A DNA stretch of 61,614 nt, from positions 1 through 61,614 of the forward strand of contig NZ_JADGEV010000023.1 of the NCBI RefSeq assembly GCF_016744175.1, in the 5' to 3' direction. The notes beneath the pieces are model-generated. The model was not told the origin of the DNA. It worked only from the letters and a program-made list of their open reading frames with translations, and made no database searches. Of this stretch, positions 36,151 to 46,217 are shown piece after piece (position 1 is the stretch's first letter; every line of letters begins with the position of its first letter). This DNA is from Neptunomonas sp. Its GTDB lineage: Bacteria > Pseudomonadota > Gammaproteobacteria > Pseudomonadales > Balneatricaceae. The translations under genes were made by a program, and so were the position numbers.

Positions 36151-36978
36151 GTGAGTACCCTTTTAGAAAAACGTCTCAACAAATATATCAGCGAATCGGG
36201 CTTTTGCTCCCGACGTGAAGCTGACAAGCTAATTGAGCAAAAGCGAGTCACGATCAACGGTAAACAGCCCGAACTTGGTACAAAAGTGACACCGTCGGAT
36301 ACCGTCTTAGTCGATGGGAAGCGAATCAATGCCAGCGCTGAAAATAAATCCGATCGCATCTATATAGCTTACCATAAGCCGATAGGTATTACGTGCACCA
36401 CTGAACGCCACGTGAAAGGTAATATTATCGATGCGATCAGACATAAGCAGCGAATATTTCCTATTGGGCGCTTGGATAAGCCCTCTGAAGGTTTGATTTT
36501 CCTCACCAGTGATGGTGACATTGTGAATAAAATTCTGCGAGCAGAAAATGCTCATGATAAAGAATATGTAGTCACTGTGGATAAGCCTCTGAACGAACGC
36601 TTTGTAGATAAAATGTCCGGTGGTGTGCCTATTCTTGATACGGTCACTAAGCCTTGCCAAGTCACCATTCAAAGTCGTTTTGTATTTACAATTATACTGA
36701 CACAAGGACTTAATCGTCAGATTCGCCGTATGTGTGAGTATTTGGGATATGATGTTAAAAAGCTAAAGCGCACACGCATTATGAATGTCTCACTGGCAGG
36801 TTTAAAACCTGGTCAGTGGAGAGATTTAACGCAAAAAGAAATGGCAGACATTAACGGTGCTGTAGCCACTTCAAACAAGACAGCCGCTAACACCCAGAAA
36901 CCACAACCGAAAGAAAACATTGCGCTGAATAAGACTCGAACACGTGTATCTAAGGAACGAAAAAAGCATCGCTCGTAA
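36151..36978 (+). CDS. rluF: 23S rRNA pseudouridine synthase RluF-like
   Basis: About 275 residues. An N-terminal S4 RNA-binding domain (RLNKYISESGFCSRREADKL, 8-27) precedes a RsuA/RluB-type pseudouridine synthase with catalytic Asp109 in IFPIGRLDKPSEGLIFLT and the strings KEYVVTVDKP and QGLNRQIRRMCEYLGY. RluF in E. coli modifies U2604 of 23S rRNA. A basic tail of 40 residues (rich in Lys, Arg, Thr) follows the domain, as in some relatives. The GTG at 36151 is chosen because GGA lies at good spacing and the S4 domain begins right after. RluF is preferred to RluB/E by the strings above. Confidence 0.88.
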   Translation: MSTLLEKRLNKYISESGFCSRREADKLIEQKRVTINGKQPELGTKVTPSDTVLVDGKRINASAENKSDRIYIAYHKPIGITCTTERHVKGNIIDAIRHKQRIFPIGRLDKPSEGLIFLTSDGDIVNKILRAENAHDKEYVVTVDKPLNERFVDKMSGGVPILDTVTKPCQVTIQSRFVFTIILTQGLNRQIRRMCEYLGYDVKKLKRTRIMNVSLAGLKPGQWRDLTQKEMADINGAVATSNKTAANTQKPQPKENIALNKTRTRVSKERKKHRS

Positions 36979-37001
36979 GTGAGGTATTATTTTAGGCAAT
37001 A

Positions 37002-37027
37002 AAAAAGCAGACAATGGTCTGCTTTTT
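37002..37027. terminator. Bidirectional terminator between rluF and the ferredoxin gene
   Basis: An 11-bp perfect stem AAAAAGCAGAC / GTCTGCTTTTT with a 4-base loop lies between convergent genes. The A and T arms serve as U tracts for both directions. Confidence 0.9.
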
Positions 37028-37050
37028 AATGTTCCCAATTTGAGAATCGA

Positions 37051-37829
<779 letters not shown>

Positions 37830-37997
37830 CTAGCCCTGTTTTGCTGTACTTATTGCCACTGTTACAAGTGCGGCATATTATCGGAATTGCCTCAGTGGTA
37901 CAAATATAATAATGGAATGTATCCATCTTTATTGGTTATAAAAAAATATTTTTATATTTCAAATAAGAATATAAGGGTGTTGAAACAGGTGTCAATT

Positions 37998-39266
37998 ATG
38001 CTTTCTATGGTAAATACGGTTTTTATTAAAGCGTCTTCAGTCCTCGTATGTTTAGTGCTACTCAGTGGTTGTGAAGCGTTGCAGCGTGTCGATAGGGGGC
38101 TATATAACGCCGCCGAGACGGTCAGTGAAAGGGATAGAGTAACGGGGAGACGTACGTTAAGTATGGCGAGCCGAGGGCAGCAAATTGCTCAAGGGAATGC
38201 GGCTGTTGAGCAAATTATTGCTCAACAAAAGAAAGCAGGGAAAAAAATTAATGGTGCATTAGATCGTAAGGCTTATCAGCGTTTAATAAGGGTTTTTGAC
38301 CGCATTCATCGCGTTAGCCATTTAGCAAATGAGCGTTGGCTTCCTATCTTGATTGATAATTCTTCTTTCAATGCTTTCACTACCGGTGGCACTTACATTG
38401 TTGTTCACAGTGGTTTGATGAGAGATCTTAAAAGTGATGCGGAATTGGCGGCTGTTCTAGGGCATGAGGTTGCACATACTGTGGCTAATCATGTTTTTGA
38501 GCGAAAAACACATCAAACAGCCGCATTAATTGCCGGCTCAGAGGCTGCGAGACAAGGTGGCTACCAAGCGGCATTTACTCATGAAAGTGAAATCGAAGCA
38601 GACCGAATAGGCATTCTTTATGCCGCATTGGCGGGCTTCGATCCATACGCTGCAAGTCGTATTTGGGAAAGGCAGTATAAAAAAGAAGGAAGTGCACGCG
38701 GACTTTTTTTTCATGATCATCCGGTCAACCCTGAACGTGCGGTGCTGACACGAAATGCAGCGAGTAAAGTTAAGTCATATTATCGCAATGGACGACAAAA
38801 CCCTCAGTCTGCAGCTTTGCTAAATAATAACGCATTATGGCGTAAAAGCACGTCATCAGCAGAGGCAGGCAGCGGAGCGGGTTTATCTGCAATTTTAGGA
38901 ACGGCGCTAGGTGCGTACGTGCAGCACCAAGGCACGAAACAAGAGGCAAACCGCCAAGCACAACAAATACAATTAATGCAGGCGTTAGATAAAAAGGTGG
39001 TGGTGTTGGGTGAAAAGGTCATAGATCAAAATTCTTGGCAAGTGGTATGGCAGAACCGAAATACAGTCAATATGAAGAATGTTGTAATGGGCGTATTGGT
39101 TAAAGATGCCAAGGGGAAGGTAAAGCGTTATGTGGCGCATGTTAAGGGGCATGTGCGTTCAGGTGCGCGCTTTGCAGCTCAATTTAATCTTCCTGATCTA
39201 ACGGTAGCACAATTAAAAAGAATGCAATTAAAGTACTATTTAGATGATGCCACGCCATACCGGTAG
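37998..39266 (+). CDS. M48 family zinc metallopeptidase lipoprotein (LoiP-like)
   Basis: 422 residues. A lipoprotein signal (VLVCLVLLSGC, lipidated Cys25) places it in the periplasm, probably on a membrane. Zinc site: HEVAH (His156, Glu157, His160) and Glu199 in EIEADRIG, as in Oma1/LoiP-like proteases that take part in envelope quality control. A second part (about 285-422) with a glycine-rich stretch and an unknown beta-rich region extends beyond the protease; it is alanine- and glutamine-rich near 300-330. The ATG at 37998 (or GTG at 37989) is chosen because of the signal peptide; the frame is open far upstream but that part is not protein-like. Confidence 0.88.
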   Translation: MLSMVNTVFIKASSVLVCLVLLSGCEALQRVDRGLYNAAETVSERDRVTGRRTLSMASRGQQIAQGNAAVEQIIAQQKKAGKKINGALDRKAYQRLIRVFDRIHRVSHLANERWLPILIDNSSFNAFTTGGTYIVVHSGLMRDLKSDAELAAVLGHEVAHTVANHVFERKTHQTAALIAGSEAARQGGYQAAFTHESEIEADRIGILYAALAGFDPYAASRIWERQYKKEGSARGLFFHDHPVNPERAVLTRNAASKVKSYYRNGRQNPQSAALLNNNALWRKSTSSAEAGSGAGLSAILGTALGAYVQHQGTKQEANRQAQQIQLMQALDKKVVVLGEKVIDQNSWQVVWQNRNTVNMKNVVMGVLVKDAKGKVKRYVAHVKGHVRSGARFAAQFNLPDLTVAQLKRMQLKYYLDDATPYR

Positions 39267-39348
39267 AGCTTATTATGCTTGAGGGAATGTTAATGCGGAC
39301 AGGATGCGCTAGACTGAAAATGTAGCTTATTAGCGAAAGGAGATTGTA

Positions 39349-39975
39349 GTGGCTCGCCGTACTCGAGAGGAATCTGAGAAGACACGTCAAGCACTGTTAC
39401 AAATGGCTTTGGAGCAGTATGCGTTACATGGCATTCATAACGTCAGTTTGAAATCTATTGCAGCAGAAGCTGGCGTGACGCATGGAGCTTTATATTGGCA
39501 TTTTGAAAATCGAGATGATTTGATCTTGGCGCTATGTAAATCGATTACGCTACCCTTTGAGCGATATTACCTAGAGCAACTGCAAGCCATTGATCAAGAC
39601 GCGTTAAAAGCCTTGAACGCTTTTTTGATTGAGACAATATGCCACATAGCTTCTCATCAACAGTCTCGACAAGCTTTTTCCTTATTCTATGCACGACGCA
39701 AAGAACTGCCTTTACATGCAGGTATACAAGATACCTTAGCTGATGAGTGGGATGTATGGACGGGATACATTAATCGTTTTCTTAAACAAGCACGTAAGCA
39801 AAAACAGATAGCTAAAAAAACAAAACAGCAGTGTATTGCCGAAGCTATGCTAAGCCAAGTATTCGGTGTGTTGGCTGTAGCTGAATATATGCCAGAGCCC
39901 GTTGTTTTCAGAGAAATGGCCAGCACGACCATTCATAACGCTATTCGCGGGCTAGATGCTACTCGTTGTAACTAA
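39349..39975 (+). CDS. TetR/AcrR-family transcriptional repressor
   Basis: 208 residues. N-terminal helix-turn-helix: ARRTREESEKTRQALLQMAL, then HNVSLKSIAAEAGVTHGALYWHF, which is very close to AcrR/TtgR/MtrR-type efflux regulators. The C-terminal ligand domain is less conserved. The start is GTG at 39349 following AAAGGAG. No efflux pump genes are adjacent, so its targets lie elsewhere or are the nearby M48 gene. It converges with rsmD. Confidence 0.9.
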   Translation: MARRTREESEKTRQALLQMALEQYALHGIHNVSLKSIAAEAGVTHGALYWHFENRDDLILALCKSITLPFERYYLEQLQAIDQDALKALNAFLIETICHIASHQQSRQAFSLFYARRKELPLHAGIQDTLADEWDVWTGYINRFLKQARKQKQIAKKTKQQCIAEAMLSQVFGVLAVAEYMPEPVVFREMASTTIHNAIRGLDATRCN

Positions 39976-39988
39976 CGGGGTGTTTACT

Positions 39989-40603
39989 TTATGTTGGATC
40001 TCTATAGAACAGACGGTAAGTGACCTGGCCTGCTGTTTTACTGCGATTTTCTTGCCAGTTTGATGGAACTATTAGCTGGTTTAGTTCAGATTCCGCTTCG
40101 ATATAGATGACGGCATGATCAGAGAGTAGGTTTCGCTTCTCTAGTAGTTCGCAAATGATAGAAACCATCTCTTTCCTGAAAGGTGGGTCTAAAAACACGA
40201 GATCATATCGAGGCTCAGCATCAGTTTGTCTGGACTCTAGCCAGTTAAGAGCAGATGAAACAATCACCTCTCCGTTTTGACACTTTAAGGCTTGTAAGTT
40301 GTCTTTTAGCTGATGCGTCGCTGCGGGGGAGCTATCTATGAAGGTTGCAGAGCTAGCGCCTCTGGATAATGCTTCCAAGCCTAAGGCACCACTACCGGCA
40401 AATAGGTCCAAGCAGCGTGCTCCTGGCGTAATATTTTGTAGCCAATTAAAGAGCGTCTCTCTTACTCTATCAGGGGTTGGTCGCAAGTTTTCAACGTTCG
40501 GAAAGGGGACTTTGCGGCTGCGCCATTCTCCACCAATGATACGTAACATCTGTTTGGGTTCTTTGGGGCTAAGATTTTTTCGGGGTGGATTTCTACGAGG
40601 CAT
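39989..40603 (-). CDS. rsmD: 16S rRNA (guanine966-N2)-methyltransferase
   Basis: 204 residues. It methylates G966 of 16S rRNA using S-adenosylmethionine. Motifs: MLRIIGGEWRSRKVPFP at the start of the domain, ARCLDLFAGSGALGLEALSRG (SAM site), and VFLDPPFRKE (catalytic DPPF). The N-terminus (MPRRNPPRKNLSPKEPKQ) is a basic extension; the family often begins nearer MLRIIGG. It lies 8 bases after the M16-like gene on the minus strand, as a conserved neighbour of the ftsYEX-rpoH locus. Confidence 0.95.
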   Translation of the reverse strand: MPRRNPPRKNLSPKEPKQMLRIIGGEWRSRKVPFPNVENLRPTPDRVRETLFNWLQNITPGARCLDLFAGSGALGLEALSRGASSATFIDSSPAATHQLKDNLQALKCQNGEVIVSSALNWLESRQTDAEPRYDLVFLDPPFRKEMVSIICELLEKRNLLSDHAVIYIEAESELNQLIVPSNWQENRSKTAGQVTYRLFYRDPT

Positions 40604-40611
40604 TGGATAAT

Positions 40612-41811
40612 CTACGGCGGTGTGATTTGAACAATAATGGTGTGCTCAGGATCAAACAAGTTTTTTATATTTGTTTGTACCTGAGTATTAGATATGTTGT
40701 TAATCGTATCACGAAATTCATCCTCAGACTGTAATTTCTCTTGGTAGAAAAGCGTGGTTGTAAGCTGTTCAACACGGCCTTGTGCAGTCGATAGCTGCTT
40801 GCCGTATTGTTGAATCAGTGAGGTTTTTATGTGCTCAAGCTGTTTGCTATCGAAGTTTTCTAATAGATAGGTTTGCAAATTACGGTTAAGCATTTTATTA
40901 AACGGTGTTTTGCGAGTAATAGATAATGCAGAATAGCCGATAGGAAATGCAGGCTTGAGTAGCAGGCGGTAAGTACTACCACTTTGCTCAATTACGGGCC
41001 TAACTGCTTGGTTTATGTAATGAAATGTTAGTGTCCGGCCTATGCTGTTGAGGTCTGTATTAATGGCTTTTCCTATCAAGTACAAATGGTAAGGGCTACG
41101 GTGTTGAGCGTCGATATGAGTGGTTGTTTTATTGGTTGTGGCTACTGTTGTTTGACGTACTTGAGGTTGTGAATAGCGTGTTTTCAACTGCTTGAGTAGG
41201 GTATCAGTGGCATCATCATTGTTTTCTTTCAGCGTTAATAAGACCGTGGGCCTTTGAGCAAGCAGGCTGGAAGGGGTTGTCGGCTGAATGTAGTCGGATG
41301 TAGACATTGGAAGATGCGCTTTTAGATTGCTCAAGGCTTGTTCTTCAATATCACTCAACGCTAAATATCGTTCTGCAGTAGCGCGTGTTAATGCAGCAGG
41401 AAAATGTTGATTGGCAGAGCGGGTCAAGTTCTTGAGTAAGCTGTCCAAATCAAACGTTTTGAGTTTGCTTATATCCTCAGGTAGAAGAAAAGAAAAAATG
41501 ACTCGATCATCTTTCCATTGAAGAGAAACCTGAGACTGGCTTGTTGTCGCTTGTGTGTAGGCCGACGCTAAAGCAGTGCGTTGCTGAAGCTGTTTTTCTG
41601 TATAAGCTGGAGTGACGGGATAAGTTAAACGTAATTGTTGCTCCATTTCTTCTTCGATCGTCAGATAAACCCAGTTTTCTGCCAGTGCTATGGCGGAAGA
41701 CGTAGCCGTCTTTTGGCTATTAGCTGTGAGTAATACGATAAGAATGGCGACAACCCATGGCAAAATCTTTAAATAAGTACGGTTAAATAGAGGCTGATGC
41801 GGCTGATCCAT
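40612..41811 (-). CDS. M16 peptidase-like protein without the zinc motif
   Basis: 399 residues, anchored by one N-terminal helix (about 13-30), the rest probably periplasmic. The pattern of two M16-like halves can be followed (for example the C-terminal LSITRKTPFNKMLNRNLQTYLLENF and IKTSLIQQYGKQLSTAQGRVEQL), but no HxxEH zinc motif is present. In Pseudomonas two M16 genes occur at this place, one active and one inactive; here only the inactive type is left. Family assignment is by resemblance and position and is less certain than for neighbours. It is divergent from ftsE and precedes rsmD. Confidence 0.6.
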   Translation of the reverse strand: MDQPHQPLFNRTYLKILPWVVAILIVLLTANSQKTATSSAIALAENWVYLTIEEEMEQQLRLTYPVTPAYTEKQLQQRTALASAYTQATTSQSQVSLQWKDDRVIFSFLLPEDISKLKTFDLDSLLKNLTRSANQHFPAALTRATAERYLALSDIEEQALSNLKAHLPMSTSDYIQPTTPSSLLAQRPTVLLTLKENNDDATDTLLKQLKTRYSQPQVRQTTVATTNKTTTHIDAQHRSPYHLYLIGKAINTDLNSIGRTLTFHYINQAVRPVIEQSGSTYRLLLKPAFPIGYSALSITRKTPFNKMLNRNLQTYLLENFDSKQLEHIKTSLIQQYGKQLSTAQGRVEQLTTTLFYQEKLQSEDEFRDTINNISNTQVQTNIKNLFDPEHTIIVQITPP

Positions 41812-41895
41812 AATTTTCCAGTAGATTAAGCAGTTATACGTAAAATACCACTATAATAGTGTAATCTGCATTATTCAGGATAGACCTAGAGCATC

Positions 41896-42555
41896 ATGAT
41901 CCAGTTTGAGCATGTCAGTAAGCATTATGATGAAGGCTATGATGCCCTCAAAGATGTAAGTTTTACATTGAATACCGGGGAGTTGGCATTTCTAACTGGG
42001 CATTCGGGAGCAGGGAAAAGCACCTTGCTAAAGTTAGTGATGCTGATGGAGCAGCCTACGGCAGGCCATATTCAGGTCGGAGACCAGTTGTTGAGTCACC
42101 TTACTCGTAATGATATTCCCTATCTGAGGCGCTCCATTGGGGTTGTCTTTCAAAATCATCAACTACTTTTTGATCGAAGTGTGTTTGATAATGTTTCTTT
42201 GCCATTACAAATTTGCGGTTATTCCCCTGTTGATGCTGCACGAAGAGTACGTGCTGCACTAGATAAAGTCGGCTTGCTTAACCGTGAAAAAATGAACCCT
42301 CGGGCTTTGTCGAGCGGCGAGCAGCAGAGGGTAGGCATTGCCAGAGCTATCGTGCATAAACCAAAGGTTTTGCTGGCCGATGAGCCCACCGGTAACCTTG
42401 ATCCAGAACTATCAGAAGAAATCATGCGATTGTTCGAGCAATTTAATAGAGTAGGAACAACCGTATTGATTGCCAGCCATGATCTATCGTTGATTAGAAG
42501 TATGCGCCACCGGATGCTTACATTGAAGTCTGGGAGGCTAATCGCAGATGGATAA
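41896..42555 (+). CDS. ftsE: Cell division ATP-binding protein FtsE
   Basis: 219 residues. It has Walker A GHSGAGKST, the signature LSSGEQQRVGIARAIV and Walker B LLADEPTGNLD, with the usual SH switch (LIASHDLSL). With FtsX it forms a type VII ABC complex that controls septal peptidoglycan hydrolases via EnvC-type activators. The stop overlaps the ftsX start by 8 bases. The ftsY gene, which normally lies immediately upstream, is missing here; only 84 bases separate ftsE from the divergent M16-like gene. Confidence 0.96.
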   Translation: MIQFEHVSKHYDEGYDALKDVSFTLNTGELAFLTGHSGAGKSTLLKLVMLMEQPTAGHIQVGDQLLSHLTRNDIPYLRRSIGVVFQNHQLLFDRSVFDNVSLPLQICGYSPVDAARRVRAALDKVGLLNREKMNPRALSSGEQQRVGIARAIVHKPKVLLADEPTGNLDPELSEEIMRLFEQFNRVGTTVLIASHDLSLIRSMRHRMLTLKSGRLIADG

Positions 42556-43567
42556 AAAGCGAGGAGCAGAACGGGTTCAGCCAACGAGGGAAGCCCCGGT
42601 TGCACAACCTAGCGCTAAGCGTGGGGCAGAGCATCATAAAGTGGACCTCAAAGGCCATAGTGAGAGCTGGCTACGTAATCACTCAGAAGTTGGTAAGAGC
42701 GCTTTAGCAAAGCTGTTAGGTACGCCTGTTGCTACCGTTATGACGGTTGCCGTATTGGCGATTGCCCTAACACTGCCTGGTTTCTTGTTTACGGTGTTAT
42801 CTAACGTACAAAACTTGACGCAAGGCTGGGAAGGCGAGACGCGTTTATCTTTGTATTTGGAAACGTCATTAAGTGATGAAGATGCTGACCGTTTTAGCCG
42901 TTCACTGTTAATGCGGGATGATATAGCCGCTATTGATTATATTAGCCGCTCACAAGGGATGCTGGAGTTTAAGAAGTATTCGGGTTTTGGCGATGTATTA
43001 GATGCGATGAGTGATAATCCCCTTCCTGCTGTTGTCATGCTATTACCCAAATCTAAAAATGTAGCCGATTTGGGGCTAATGAGGGCTGGCTTACAGGCAT
43101 TACCTGAAGTTAATGAAGCCGTTCTGGATTTAGAATGGCTGCAGCGATTAGATGCAATGCTGGCTGTAGCAAAACGAGCAGTCTTCGTATTAGGTGTGTT
43201 GCTTGGTCTGGCCGTTTTGTTAGTTATCGGCAATACCATTAAGATGGAAATAGAATCGCGGCGTGATGAAATAGTTATTAGTAAGCTGGTGGGGGCAACT
43301 GATGCATGGGTGCGGCGTCCATTTCTTTATACCGGTGTATGGTATGGCTTATTAGGTGCACTTTCTGCGTGGGTGATTGTACAGGTTGCTTGGTTGATGT
43401 TAGAAACACCCGCGCAGGAGTTAGCTCAGCTATATCGCAGCCAATTTCAATTGAGTGGGCTTGGTTTTTTTGGGTCTTTTCTCTTACTATTTACGAGCGT
43501 TTTACTAGGCTGGATAGGCGCATGGACAGCGGTGCGGCGCCATTTGCGTGAAATAGAACCAAGGTAA
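42548..43567 (+). CDS. ftsX: Cell division membrane protein FtsX
   Basis: 339 residues. A cytoplasmic N-terminal tail (about 60 residues, basic and glutamine/alanine-rich) leads to helix 1 (about 66-85), a periplasmic loop (RLSLYLETSLSDEDADRFSR onwards) that contacts EnvC-type activators, and three more helices, with the conserved string IEIRRDEI-like (MEIESRRDEIVISKLVGATD) between helices 2 and 3. It is translationally coupled to ftsE by an 8-base overlap. rpoH follows after 167 bases. Confidence 0.95.
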   Translation: MDKKRGAERVQPTREAPVAQPSAKRGAEHHKVDLKGHSESWLRNHSEVGKSALAKLLGTPVATVMTVAVLAIALTLPGFLFTVLSNVQNLTQGWEGETRLSLYLETSLSDEDADRFSRSLLMRDDIAAIDYISRSQGMLEFKKYSGFGDVLDAMSDNPLPAVVMLLPKSKNVADLGLMRAGLQALPEVNEAVLDLEWLQRLDAMLAVAKRAVFVLGVLLGLAVLLVIGNTIKMEIESRRDEIVISKLVGATDAWVRRPFLYTGVWYGLLGALSAWVIVQVAWLMLETPAQELAQLYRSQFQLSGLGFFGSFLLLFTSVLLGWIGAWTAVRRHLREIEPR

Positions 43568-43734
43568 TGCTATTTTGTGAACACTCTGATGCATTCTTGG
43601 TACTTGTCATTTAAGCACTAGGGCTTTATCTTTTTGGGAACTATTTGTAATATTCAGCATCTTATTTGTGGATTCTAGTGAATAAGTTGGTTTTAGATAC
43701 AGATTTTTTGATACAACAACGAGGTTACGACTAA

Positions 43735-44607
43735 ATGCGTAAAAGCTTACAACTCATCGAACATATTACGCCAGGGCAAAATCTGGACGCTTATGTACAG
43801 ACAATTAGCACTATCCCTGTGCTAAGTGTAGAGGAAGAGCGTGCACTGGCCGAACGTCTATTTTATCAAGACGATTTAGAAGCGGCGCGTCAGCTGGTTT
43901 TGTCTCATCTTCGTTTTGTTGTACATATTGCTCGAAGCTATTCTGGATATGGTTTGCCACTAGGTGACCTAGTACAGGAAGGAAACGTCGGCTTGATGAA
44001 AGCTGTTAAACGTTTTGATCCTGGTATGGGCGTGCGCTTGGTCTCCTTTGCTGTGCATTGGATCAAAGCTGAAATGCATGAATATATCCTGCGTAACTGG
44101 CGTATTGTTAAAGTTGCTACCACCAAAGCACAACGTAAACTTTTCTTTAATCTACGCTCCAAGAAAAAAGCCTTGGGTTGGATGAACAATGATGAAGTAA
44201 CGGCGATTGCTGGTGACTTAGGTGTGGATGAGAAAGTTGTCCGTCAGATGGAAGGCCGTATGGCATCGGTTGATACCTCTTTTGACCTAACCGGCAGTGA
44301 TGACGATGATGCTGTAGGTTATTTGGCTCCTGTTCAATATTTGGAAGATCATTCAGCCGATCCCGCAGAACAGCTTGAAGCCGCGAATTGGGAGCAAGAC
44401 TCTCAGGCGCGCTTAAGTGGCGCAATGGAATCGTTAGATGACCGTAGCCGAGACATTCTGGCACAGCGTTGGTTGATGGAAGAAAAAGCAACATTGCATC
44501 AATTGGCTGCAAAATACAGCGTATCGGCAGAGCGAATTCGTCAACTTGAAAAAAATGCAATGAAGAAATTAAAGTTAGCGATAGGTCAGGATTTACAAGC
44601 CGCTTAA
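43735..44607 (+). CDS. rpoH: Heat-shock sigma factor RpoH (sigma 32)
   Basis: 290 residues. Sigma region 2 ([38 protein letters not shown]), the RpoH box [13 protein letters not shown] and region 4 ([36 protein letters not shown]) are complete. It directs transcription of chaperone and protease genes. The 5' leader (43568-43734) is long enough for an RNA thermometer, as in other species, but I have not folded it. A strong terminator follows. Confidence 0.97.
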   Translation: MRKSLQLIEHITPGQNLDAYVQTISTIPVLSVEEERALAERLFYQDDLEAARQLVLSHLRFVVHIARSYSGYGLPLGDLVQEGNVGLMKAVKRFDPGMGVRLVSFAVHWIKAEMHEYILRNWRIVKVATTKAQRKLFFNLRSKKKALGWMNNDEVTAIAGDLGVDEKVVRQMEGRMASVDTSFDLTGSDDDDAVGYLAPVQYLEDHSADPAEQLEAANWEQDSQARLSGAMESLDDRSRDILAQRWLMEEKATLHQLAAKYSVSAERIRQLEKNAMKKLKLAIGQDLQAA

Positions 44608-44630
44608 CTGACGGTTTCTTCATATTGTTA

Positions 44631-44661
44631 CAAAGCCGCCTCTGGGCGGCTTTGTCGTTTT
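44631..44661 (+). terminator. Terminator of rpoH
   Basis: A 9-bp stem AAAGCCGCC / GGCGGCTTT with a 4-base loop is followed by GTCGTTTTT, 23 bases after the rpoH stop. Confidence 0.9.
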
Positions 44662-44717
44662 TAAAGCACAGCAATTAATCGGTGTTATAATCTTGCCCTT
44701 ATTTTTGAGATAGCATT

Positions 44718-45098
44718 ATGAATGCACGTTTATGTTTGATTGTTGCGAGTATGAGTGGCGCTATCGCTGTGATGATCGGTGCTTTTACTGCACATGCACT
44801 TAAAGACATACTTACCAGTAAGTTAATGGCTGTGATGCAGACAGGTGTGCAATATCAGTTTTATCACTCGTTAGCGTTATTGCTAGTTGGTTTGTTGCTT
44901 CAGCAGCGCTCAACAGCACTGTTAAAACTAAGTGCGATGTCATTTTTCGCTGGCATAGTATTGTTCTGTGGGAGTTTATACCTACTGGCATTTTCAGGTG
45001 TTCATTGGTTAGGTATAGTCACGCCTGTGGGCGGTTTAGCGTTTATTGTGGGTTGGTTAATGCTGGTTTGGAATTTTATTACTATGGATAAAAGGTAG
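44718..45098 (+). CDS. DUF423 membrane protein (YgdD-like)
   Basis: 126 residues with four helices. The signature SGAIAVMIGAFTAHALKD and the QTGVQYQFYHSLALLLVGL string are typical of DUF423, and LYLLAFSGVHWLGIVTPVGGLAF closes the domain. Function is unknown. thiS follows 6 bases later, so they are co-transcribed, as in Pseudomonas. Confidence 0.9.
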   Translation: MNARLCLIVASMSGAIAVMIGAFTAHALKDILTSKLMAVMQTGVQYQFYHSLALLLVGLLLQQRSTALLKLSAMSFFAGIVLFCGSLYLLAFSGVHWLGIVTPVGGLAFIVGWLMLVWNFITMDKR

Positions 45099-45104
45099 CG
45101 TTTA

Positions 45105-45305
45105 ATGGAATTTGAAGTCAATGGTGCAGTCACTCGCCTAGACGAAGGTGCAAGCCTGAATGATCTAGTCGTCACGCTGGGTTTGCAAGAGCAGCGTATT
45201 GCGATTGAAGTAAATCAAGAAATTATTCCACGTAGCCAGCACATGCAGCACCAGTTACATGCTGGCGATAAAGTAGAAGTGGTTCATGCGATTGGTGGTG
45301 GTTAA
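45105..45305 (+). CDS. thiS: Sulphur carrier protein ThiS
   Basis: 66 residues with a beta-grasp (ubiquitin-like) fold and the required C-terminal Gly-Gly (HAIGGG). Its C-terminal thiocarboxylate delivers sulphur to ThiG in making the thiazole of thiamine. It comes between the DUF423 gene and thiG, with a 56-base gap to the latter. Confidence 0.95.
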   Translation: MEFEVNGAVTRLDEGASLNDLVVTLGLQEQRIAIEVNQEIIPRSQHMQHQLHAGDKVEVVHAIGGG

Positions 45306-45361
45306 TAACCTGCTGTCGTTATCGAATACATTTTCTTACAAAAGAATTAAGGACTGAATAG

Positions 45362-46150
45362 ATGTCAGATTTAAAAGATGCATTGGTTATCGCAGGGAAG
45401 CAGTATAACTCGCGTTTATTGGTTGGTACGGGTAAATACAAAGACCTTGATGAGACACGTGAAGCAATTGAAGCCAGTGGTGCCGAGATTGTGACAGTTG
45501 CGGTACGCCGTACAAATATTGGTCAAAACCCTGGTGAACCTAATCTGTTAGATGTTATCACTCCTGATAAATATACTATCTTGCCCAATACAGCGGGCTG
45601 TTACACCGCAGAAGACGCTGTTCGTACATGTCGTTTGGCGCGTGAACTAATGGATGGGCATGACCTAGTAAAGCTAGAAGTATTGGGCGACCAAAAAACC
45701 CTTTATCCAAATATTGTAGAAACCATCAAAGCTACAGAAACCCTCGTTAAAGATGGCTTCAAAGTGATGGTGTATACCAATGATGATCCCATCGTTGCCA
45801 AGCAGTTGGAAGAGATGGGTTGTATTGCTGTTATGCCATTAGGATCATTGATTGGTTCTGGTTTGGGTATTCTTAATCCGCATAACATTAAGCTTATTAT
45901 GGAAGCGGCTAATGTGCCTATTTTGGTGGATGCCGGTGTAGGTACAGCATCGGATGCAGCGATAGCGATGGAAATGGGTTGTGCGGGTGTTTTAATGAAT
46001 ACCGCCATTGCTGGGGCAAATCATCCAGTACTCATGGCATCCGCTATGAGAAAAGCGATTGAGGCAGGACGCGAAGCATTTTTAGCAGGGCGTATGCCAC
46101 GTAAAAGGTATGCGAGTGCTTCATCACCACTTGAGGGCGTGATTGGATAA
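45362..46150 (+). CDS. thiG: Thiazole synthase ThiG
   Basis: 262 residues, a TIM-barrel enzyme that forms the thiazole phosphate of thiamine from deoxyxylulose phosphate, an imine and ThiS thiocarboxylate. Family strings: [49 protein letters not shown], the Schiff-base lysine region [10 protein letters not shown] and [21 protein letters not shown]. The length matches ThiG. No TPP riboswitch is visible upstream. No other thi gene is present in this window. Confidence 0.96.
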   Translation: MSDLKDALVIAGKQYNSRLLVGTGKYKDLDETREAIEASGAEIVTVAVRRTNIGQNPGEPNLLDVITPDKYTILPNTAGCYTAEDAVRTCRLARELMDGHDLVKLEVLGDQKTLYPNIVETIKATETLVKDGFKVMVYTNDDPIVAKQLEEMGCIAVMPLGSLIGSGLGILNPHNIKLIMEAANVPILVDAGVGTASDAAIAMEMGCAGVLMNTAIAGANHPVLMASAMRKAIEAGREAFLAGRMPRKRYASASSPLEGVIG

Positions 46151-46217
46151 ATGCTTCTTAAACAAGACCTTATAAGTTAGATCTTTTTGCTTAGTTTTGA
46201 AAATATAGTTGGCGGTA

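Noticed and set aside
44147-44674. A 175-residue minus-strand frame overlapping rpoH
   Set aside because: It is antisense to a well-supported sigma factor gene and its composition is not protein-like.
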